In this document: positions 34,501 through 38,739 of the stretch, one piece after another
Numbering within the stretch: position 1 is the stretch's first letter
Layout of the letters: each line of letters starts with the position of its first letter
Assembly: GCA_034006035.1 (NCBI GenBank)
Contig: JAVETN010000019.1
Location: forward strand, 1 to 38,739
Reading direction: 5' to 3'
Source: Desulforegulaceae bacterium
GTDB lineage: Bacteria; Desulfobacterota; Desulfobacteria; Desulfobacterales; JACKCP01
DNA length: 38,739 nucleotides
Notes under the pieces: generated by a model
What the model saw: the letters and a program-made list of their open reading frames with translations, nothing else
What the model was told of the DNA's origin: nothing
Database searches by the model: none
Program-made: the position numbers and the translations under genes

Positions 34501-35475
34501 GGAGGGGAGTCTTGCGTAAAGAGGCATTAAATTTACTTTGTTATCAAGTCTTCCCCTTAGTTTTTCAATTGTTTCTAAAATATCGTTTTCAGTGGGCATG
34601 AAAATTAAGGTGTCGCCGTTTTGTTCATTTTTTATAAGGTCAAAGGCATTTGCAGCAAGAGATGAAAGATCTTGATCTTCCTCTTCTTCATTTTCAGGGG
34701 GAAGATAAATTGTTTCTACAGGAAACATTCTTCCCGAAACTTCAATAACAGGGGCATTGCCAAAAGCTTTGGAAAATTTTTCTGTGTCTATGGTTGCTGA
34801 AGTGATTATAAGCTTTAAATCTTTTCTTTTTTTTACAAGCTTTAAAAGAAATCCAAGAATAAAATCAATATTAAGGCTTCTTTCATGGGCTTCATCAACA
34901 ATTATTGTATCATAGGAATTTAAAAACCTGTCTGTAAGGGTTTCTGCAAGCAAAATCCCGTCTGTCATCACCTTGATTATTGTGTTTTCATTTGATTTAT
35001 CGGCAAACCTTATTTTGTAGCCAATAGTTTTAAAACTCTTTTCATTAAGTTCTTCACTTATTCTTTCAGCAACTGAAACAGCGGCAATTCTTCTTGGTTG
35101 GGTAAGGGCTATTTTTCCTTTAACCCCCCTTCCTGCTTCAAGGCAGATTTTTGGGATCTGGGTTGTTTTTCCTGAGCCTGTTTCACCTGAAATGATAACA
35201 ACCTGATTGTTTATTATTTTTTCTTTAATTTCTTCTTTTTTAGCATTTACAGGAAGATTTTCATCAAAACTTGGTTTTGGTATAAGAGATTTTCTTTTTT
35301 TTAAATTCAGTTTTGCTTTTTTTAAGTCAATTTTTAATTTTTCAATACTTTCTTCAGAAACAATAGTTTTGTCTTTTTGAAGTTTTCTTATTTTTTTCCG
35401 GATAAAAATTTTGTCTCTTGTGGTAAGAGAGTCGGTTTTATTGTAAAGTTTGTATAAAATATCTTTTTTGGTCAT
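31537..35475 (-). CDS. hrpA: ATP-dependent RNA helicase HrpA
   Basis: The 1312-residue DEAH-box helicase has a length typical of HrpA (E. coli 1300). Motifs in order are Walker A GETGSGKT (97-104), DEAH in VDEAHERS (194-197), SAT (226-228), and the motif VI region QRKGRCGR. The helicase-associated and OB-fold domains follow, and the long C-terminal DUF3418 part contains GEDDDGVTISIPV and IPRYLAAIKIRAERG. It unwinds structured mRNA and rescues stalled ribosomes in E. coli. It is a single gene, divergent from the 35541 small gene, with a weak Shine-Dalgarno region. Confidence 0.95.
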   Translation of the reverse strand: MTKKDILYKLYNKTDSLTTRDKIFIRKKIRKLQKDKTIVSEESIEKLKIDLKKAKLNLKKRKSLIPKPSFDENLPVNAKKEEIKEKIINNQVVIISGETGSGKTTQIPKICLEAGRGVKGKIALTQPRRIAAVSVAERISEELNEKSFKTIGYKIRFADKSNENTIIKVMTDGILLAETLTDRFLNSYDTIIVDEAHERSLNIDFILGFLLKLVKKRKDLKLIITSATIDTEKFSKAFGNAPVIEVSGRMFPVETIYLPPENEEEEDQDLSSLAANAFDLIKNEQNGDTLIFMPTENDILETIEKLRGRLDNKVNLMPLYARLPSHLQQKVFKPVSGQKVVVSTNVAETSITIPGIKYVIDTGLARIPSYLASSRTTSLPVSPVSKSSADQRKGRCGRVSNGICIRLFSEEDYENRPKFTLPEILRSNLADVLLKMTALKLGDIKNFPFIDRPETKNINDGYNLLTELGAIKESKQKGIFTLTELGGQMAKLPLDPKLSRMLIEASKRGCLEEVTAIVSGITAGDPRELPDEIRQKALQAQSVFSDPLSDFITFLNIWTKFNKESKKKLTTGAIGRFSKKYYLSFRRLKEWRDLYSQIESILEDEEIKNIKEKPPVSGDKNSKTGPLYEEIHKSILSGYLSNIAVHSEKKLFKAAKNKEVMIFPGSGLFKAPPDWIVCADIVETSRLFARTAGLIEPEWIDEVAGDLVKTIVYDPHYSKNQGRVLAYAQKTLYSLVILKDSKVPYHLFNKDEAGRIFYSQALYQNQVKDKLNFLEKNQKTINQIKDMEERLRKRDILVSENEIVDFYESKIPQVSDIRTLKNIIRKKGDAFLLMKKEDLMNYDPENEIKENFPDKLQVGEEKFNLKYKFNPGEDDDGVTISIPVNKTSNISASNIETVIPGLLKEKTEAVLKGLPKKYRTMLHPIKEKTEIILKEMDFSSNYFALSLSEFIKNRFKAIVPAKIISEVSIPEHLNMRIELTDIKGSKISASRNPLILKNIDRDSLPDSDEIKKFKKRFSKEDIKEFYTLENLVKVYPEKKNSPIFYPAFETSDGKIDLKLFSNKKDAQNAQTKSVKTFFEKILSTELKNLKNQIKLKTINPEIFKLFGNKENIEKGIFESVKNQVLLKPIRTEKEFYDYLKKIKDKKVLNFSTLEKKEKTELVLNEFNEVWTFLNNLKLKYSKTVLIYEMINDCIKSAKSIVTPNFFKIYSIEELSNIPRYLAAIKIRAERGISNPSKDSTKNNKVIRFQKKLGILLDELDESSSPEKRKETELFFWDIEEFKISVFAQELKTRYPVSEKKLEKKFSDIAKMI

Positions 35476-35540
35476 GTTTTTCCATTTTGGTTAAATTAAA
35501 CTCCAGAAGACTTATATAATAGAAAAATCGGAGTAAATAA

Positions 35541-35720
35541 ATGTTTGATAAAAAAATGTTTGAACCTGTAGAAATAGGGCGGGGTGTTTTCTGGACAGGA
35601 TTTGTTGATGAATCTGTTTTAAAAAGCGGATTTAAGGATATGTTTTATGATGGAATTAAAAAAGTTTTAAGGGGGCTTACAACAATTGAAGAGCTTGAGA
35701 GGGTAGTTGGGAAAAGTTGA
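35541..35720 (+). CDS. 59-residue protein resembling the C-terminal tail of GspE/PilB ATPases
   Basis: This small gene starts at ATG, with GGAG eight bases upstream. The protein begins MFDKKMFEPVEIGRGVFWTGF. Residues 30-57, GFKDMFYDGIKKVLRGLTTI and the following EELERVVG, closely resemble the conserved tail of type II secretion and type IV pilus ATPases (GM..L..DG..KV..G.TT.EEV.RV). There is no ATPase domain upstream. The N-terminal IGRGVFWTGFVDE resembles the first strand of FprA-like MBL proteins. It could be a free helper peptide, a stand-alone tail module, or a fused relic. It is divergent from hrpA. Confidence 0.6.
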   Translation: MFDKKMFEPVEIGRGVFWTGFVDESVLKSGFKDMFYDGIKKVLRGLTTIEELERVVGKS

Positions 35721-35789
35721 AACTATTAGGATTCTAAAATTTTATTAAATTGTAAATGAACTTTCTCGAAAATATCTTAATTTAAATAA

Positions 35790-35822
35790 AAAATGCACGC
35801 CATTAAAAAGCGTGCATTTTTA
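35790..35822. terminator. Bidirectional intrinsic terminator
   Basis: Perfect arms AAAAATGCACGC and GCGTGCATTTTT (35790-35801 and 35811-35822) carry A and T runs at the ends, so it works in both directions, for leuB and for the small gene. Confidence 0.9.
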
Positions 35823-35828
35823 TTAGAA

Positions 35829-36926
<1,098 letters not shown>

Positions 36927-37030
36927 TTAAGATTAAGTATATTAAAAAGACTATATATTTAATCTGGAAGTAAAATTCAAGTGTGGTTTTAACCTGAGTA
37001 AATAAACTAACACTTAACTTTAGGTGAAAA

Positions 37031-37474
37031 ATGAATGAAATAGAAAATAGTTCCCCAAAGATTAATATTGCGGGTTTGACAGCAAAACTTTTAAAAGAGG
37101 TTATTGCTCTATCCACTGAAGAAAAAATGACTTTGCTAAATGATTTAGAGAAAAGGGGCGGGCTGTACCAACGAAGCTCTAGTCGAAAGTCTTATCTTTC
37201 AGAAATTAATTTTGCCATGAATGGAAAGCCTGGAAGGGGTTATATCTCCAACATAAGCGAGTCTGGAATGTTTATTTCTTCCTTTGAAAAACCTGAGCCT
37301 GGAGCAGAAATAACAATGGTTTTTCCCCCGCCCGCAAGGAAGGAGCCGGTAAGAATGCAGGCAAAGGTTGTAAGGATAGAAGAGGGTGGCTTTGCAGTTC
37401 AGTTTATAAAGCGACTTAATGAAACTCTTCAGAAATATGATATAAAATTGATTTCGGATTTGGTTATAAAATAA
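37031..37474 (+). CDS. PilZ-domain protein
   Basis: This 147-residue protein has a C-terminal PilZ fold for cyclic-di-GMP binding. The RxxxR site is RSSSR, and the partner motif NISESG ((D/N)xSxxG) lies in GYISNISESGMFIS. The rest of the barrel follows as AEITMVFPPP...RMQAKVVRIEEGGFAVQFI. The N-terminal 50 residues (INIAGLTAKLLKEVIALSTEEKMTLLNDLEKRGG) are helical and may be a partner-binding region. AGGTG precedes the ATG. It provides a receptor for the messenger whose cyclase at 1533-3138 is broken, but the two are 34 kb apart. Confidence 0.87.
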   Translation: MNEIENSSPKINIAGLTAKLLKEVIALSTEEKMTLLNDLEKRGGLYQRSSSRKSYLSEINFAMNGKPGRGYISNISESGMFISSFEKPEPGAEITMVFPPPARKEPVRMQAKVVRIEEGGFAVQFIKRLNETLQKYDIKLISDLVIK

Positions 37475-37502
37475 TAAAAGCCTTTATCACAAGGCCTTTA
37501 TT
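37473..37502. terminator. Terminator between the PilZ gene and the membrane-protein gene
   Basis: AATAAAAGCCTT and AAGGCCTTTATT pair with one A-C mismatch around a six-base loop. It lies between convergent genes and is followed by TATTGTCTTTTA, a fair tail. Confidence 0.65.
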
Positions 37503-37510
37503 ATTGTCTT

Positions 37511-38284
37511 TTATTTAGAATTGACTTCGTCCTCAGGATTTTCAAGGTATGAGGTGCTTTTTAAGTTCCCAATTTTTTTTAAAGGTGACTGGTAAAAAGA
37601 GTCTTTGGTTTTTTCTCCGCTTATAATATTTCCATTTTTATCCAAAACAGTGTCATCATCAAGGATTACCATTCCAAGCTGTCTCATCACACTTTCTCTA
37701 TAGGCATGATTGTATTCAATGGATTTTTTCTGGAGCTTATACTTTAAAATAAGCCATACCATTATAAAAACTGCTGCTATTCCAATTCCCGCCCCAAGAA
37801 TCATCATTAAATATTCAAGGGATTTTTGGCCTGCTGTTGAAATAAAAGCGATTATTGAATCAAGCTTGTAAATTATACCTGCTGTCAGCGTAAGAATGAA
37901 CAGGGTTAGTAAAAAAGGAAGTTTTTGGAAAAGTACAAGAACTGCCTCTATTTTTTGAAGGTATCCCAGGTTAGTATTTGGATTGTCGCCAGAATTTGAT
38001 CCTAAAGGCTTTTCATGGGAAGAAAAGTCATAAAGGTATTTATTGAATCCCGCCACAAGGATTCCAAGAAGAAATGTAATTACTACAGGGATTATAAAGG
38101 CTGCAAAAAAATAGTTTTTCCATGGAAATGGAATGTCTTTTGAGCCTAGCTGTTCAACAAAACACACAAAAAAAATAACTGCCTCAACTATACCAATAAA
38201 AATAAGGTAGTTTTTTAAAAATGATTTTATTTCAATTTGATCAAAAAGGGCTGCCACCCCTTTGGTTTTTTCTTCTTTTTTCAT
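37511..38284 (-). CDS. Four-helix membrane protein of unknown function
   Basis: I do not recognise this 257-residue protein. It has four clear hydrophobic helices (FLIFIGIVEAVIFFVCFVEQ, FFAAFIIPVVITFLLGILVA, LPFLLTLFILTLTAGIIY, MMILGAGIGIAAVFIMVWLIL). The charged end that follows contains VMRQLGMVILDDDTVLDKNGNIISGEKTK and is probably cytoplasmic. A soluble loop of about 35 residues with NSGDNPNTNLGYLQKIE separates helices two and three. The C-terminal part may form a small beta-hairpin domain. GGAGAC precedes the ATG. It is convergent with the PilZ gene; no functional link can be shown. Confidence 0.75.
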   Translation of the reverse strand: MKKEEKTKGVAALFDQIEIKSFLKNYLIFIGIVEAVIFFVCFVEQLGSKDIPFPWKNYFFAAFIIPVVITFLLGILVAGFNKYLYDFSSHEKPLGSNSGDNPNTNLGYLQKIEAVLVLFQKLPFLLTLFILTLTAGIIYKLDSIIAFISTAGQKSLEYLMMILGAGIGIAAVFIMVWLILKYKLQKKSIEYNHAYRESVMRQLGMVILDDDTVLDKNGNIISGEKTKDSFYQSPLKKIGNLKSTSYLENPEDEVNSK

Positions 38285-38526
38285 TATCTGTCTCCGTAAA
38301 GAGAATAAATTTAAATTTTTATCTTCGCATAAACAAATTTTTTGTTTTTTTACAAAGGATAAAAGCTAATATTTTTTTGTTTTTATTTCAATAGATATCT
38401 GTAAATTGGAAATGGTGGAGTGTATAAATCAGATAAAAAAACGATTTTTTCCTCAAAAATTTTAAAAAAAATTTTAAAAAAAGGGTCACTTGAGGGGTTA
38501 CTTGACCTCCAAAAAGCCAAAAAAAA

Positions 38527-38551
38527 GCTCTTAGAAAAATTTTCTAAGAGC
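38527..38551 (-). terminator. Terminator of the serine tRNA unit
   Basis: Arms GCTCTTAGAAAA and TTTTCTAAGAGC (38527-38551) are followed on the minus strand by TTTTTTTTGGC. It lies 17 bases after the tRNA-Ser(GCT) end. Confidence 0.88.
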
Positions 38552-38567
38552 CTGTAACCTTTGTATC

Positions 38568-38661
38568 TGGCGGAGAGAGAGGGATTCGAACCCTCGAAGG
38601 AGTTTTATACCCCTTACTCGCTTAGCAGGCGAGCGCCTTCAGCCTACTCGGCCATCTCTCC
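38568..38661 (-). tRNA. tRNA-Ser (anticodon GCT)
   Basis: The 94-base gene has acceptor arms GGAGAGA and TCTCTCC, the anticodon stem CTCGC/GCGAG around CTGCTAA (anticodon GCT), a long variable arm typical of serine tRNAs, the T loop TTCGAAT and an encoded CCA end. Confidence 0.96.
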
Positions 38662-38670
38662 AAATAAAAA

Positions 38671-38739
38671 TGGCGGAGGAGGTAGGATTTGAACCCACGG
38701 AACGCTCTCACGCTCAACGGTTTTCAAGACCGCCGCCTT
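38671..38739 (-). tRNA. tRNA-Ser (anticodon TGA), partial
   Basis: The 3' part is present, from the anticodon stem GCGGT, loop CTTGAAA (anticodon TGA) and partner ACCGT, through the variable arm and T loop TTCAAAT, to GCCA. The 5' acceptor and most of the D arm lie beyond the window. It is transcribed before the tRNA-Ser(GCT), nine bases apart. Confidence 0.9.

Noticed and set aside
38455..38482. AAAATTTTAAAA repeats as a CRISPR or origin-like element
   Set aside because: Only a low-complexity A/T stretch; no spacers, DnaA boxes or regular repeat units.

Overview
This 38.7 kb window is AT-rich bacterial DNA. Gene content points to an oxygen-exposed anaerobe of the Desulfobacterota (Desulfobacterales-like). 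It has a two-iron desulfoferrodoxin, rubrerythrin, a rubredoxin-like protein, a short cytochrome bd oxidase, a DVU0772-type small protein, TIGR04219-type outer-membrane barrels, a TolC protein with a signal peptide and a complete citrate synthase. The assignment to this phylum is an inference from family content, not from a marker tree.

Layout. Positions 1-1486 hold the end of an IS21-like insertion element joined to the 3' part of a type I restriction gene (hsdR). Its codon use differs from the rest of the window. Positions 1533-5933 (minus) are a sugar-type ABC importer operon (binding protein, ATPase, permease) followed by a Cache-GGDEF diguanylate cyclase that a one-base frameshift splits in two. 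Positions 6265-8056 carry a MarR regulator and an orphan TolC-type gene. A ZraP/Spy-like periplasmic protein (minus), a structured intergenic region, a YkgJ-type cysteine-cluster protein and an acyl-CoA synthetase follow.

Positions 11531-15169 (minus) are thrS, a VanZ-like gene, a DUF985 cupin and an NYN-cold-shock fusion. Then come ribonuclease D, the pyrimidine salvage pair upp/uraA separated by a terminator-like hairpin, and citrate synthase (minus). Positions 20301-23318 look like one operon: an unrecognised cytosolic protein, two paralogous outer-membrane barrels and an MBL-fold hydrolase. An FmdB-type zinc ribbon and recN follow on the minus strand.

Positions 25702-31207 form an oxygen-defence region: ferritin-like protein, DVU0772-like protein (minus), a small unknown protein, rubrerythrin, desulfoferrodoxin, a rubredoxin-like protein that is easily missed because of its size, and cydAB. 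Superoxide would be reduced by desulfoferrodoxin, peroxide by rubrerythrin, and O2 itself by the bd oxidase. tRNA-Lys and tRNA-Glu follow, then hrpA (minus), a 59-codon gene resembling the tail of GspE/PilB ATPases, leuB (minus), a PilZ protein, a membrane protein of unknown function, and two serine tRNA genes (minus), the last cut by the window end.

No CRISPR array, complete transposon or prophage is visible. The most unusual items are the NYN-cold-shock fusion, the GspE-tail microprotein, the cysteine-rich rubredoxin-like protein, the unknown-barrel-barrel-MBL operon and the decayed hsdR and GGDEF genes at the left edge. I found no convincing evidence for a wholly new multi-gene system.
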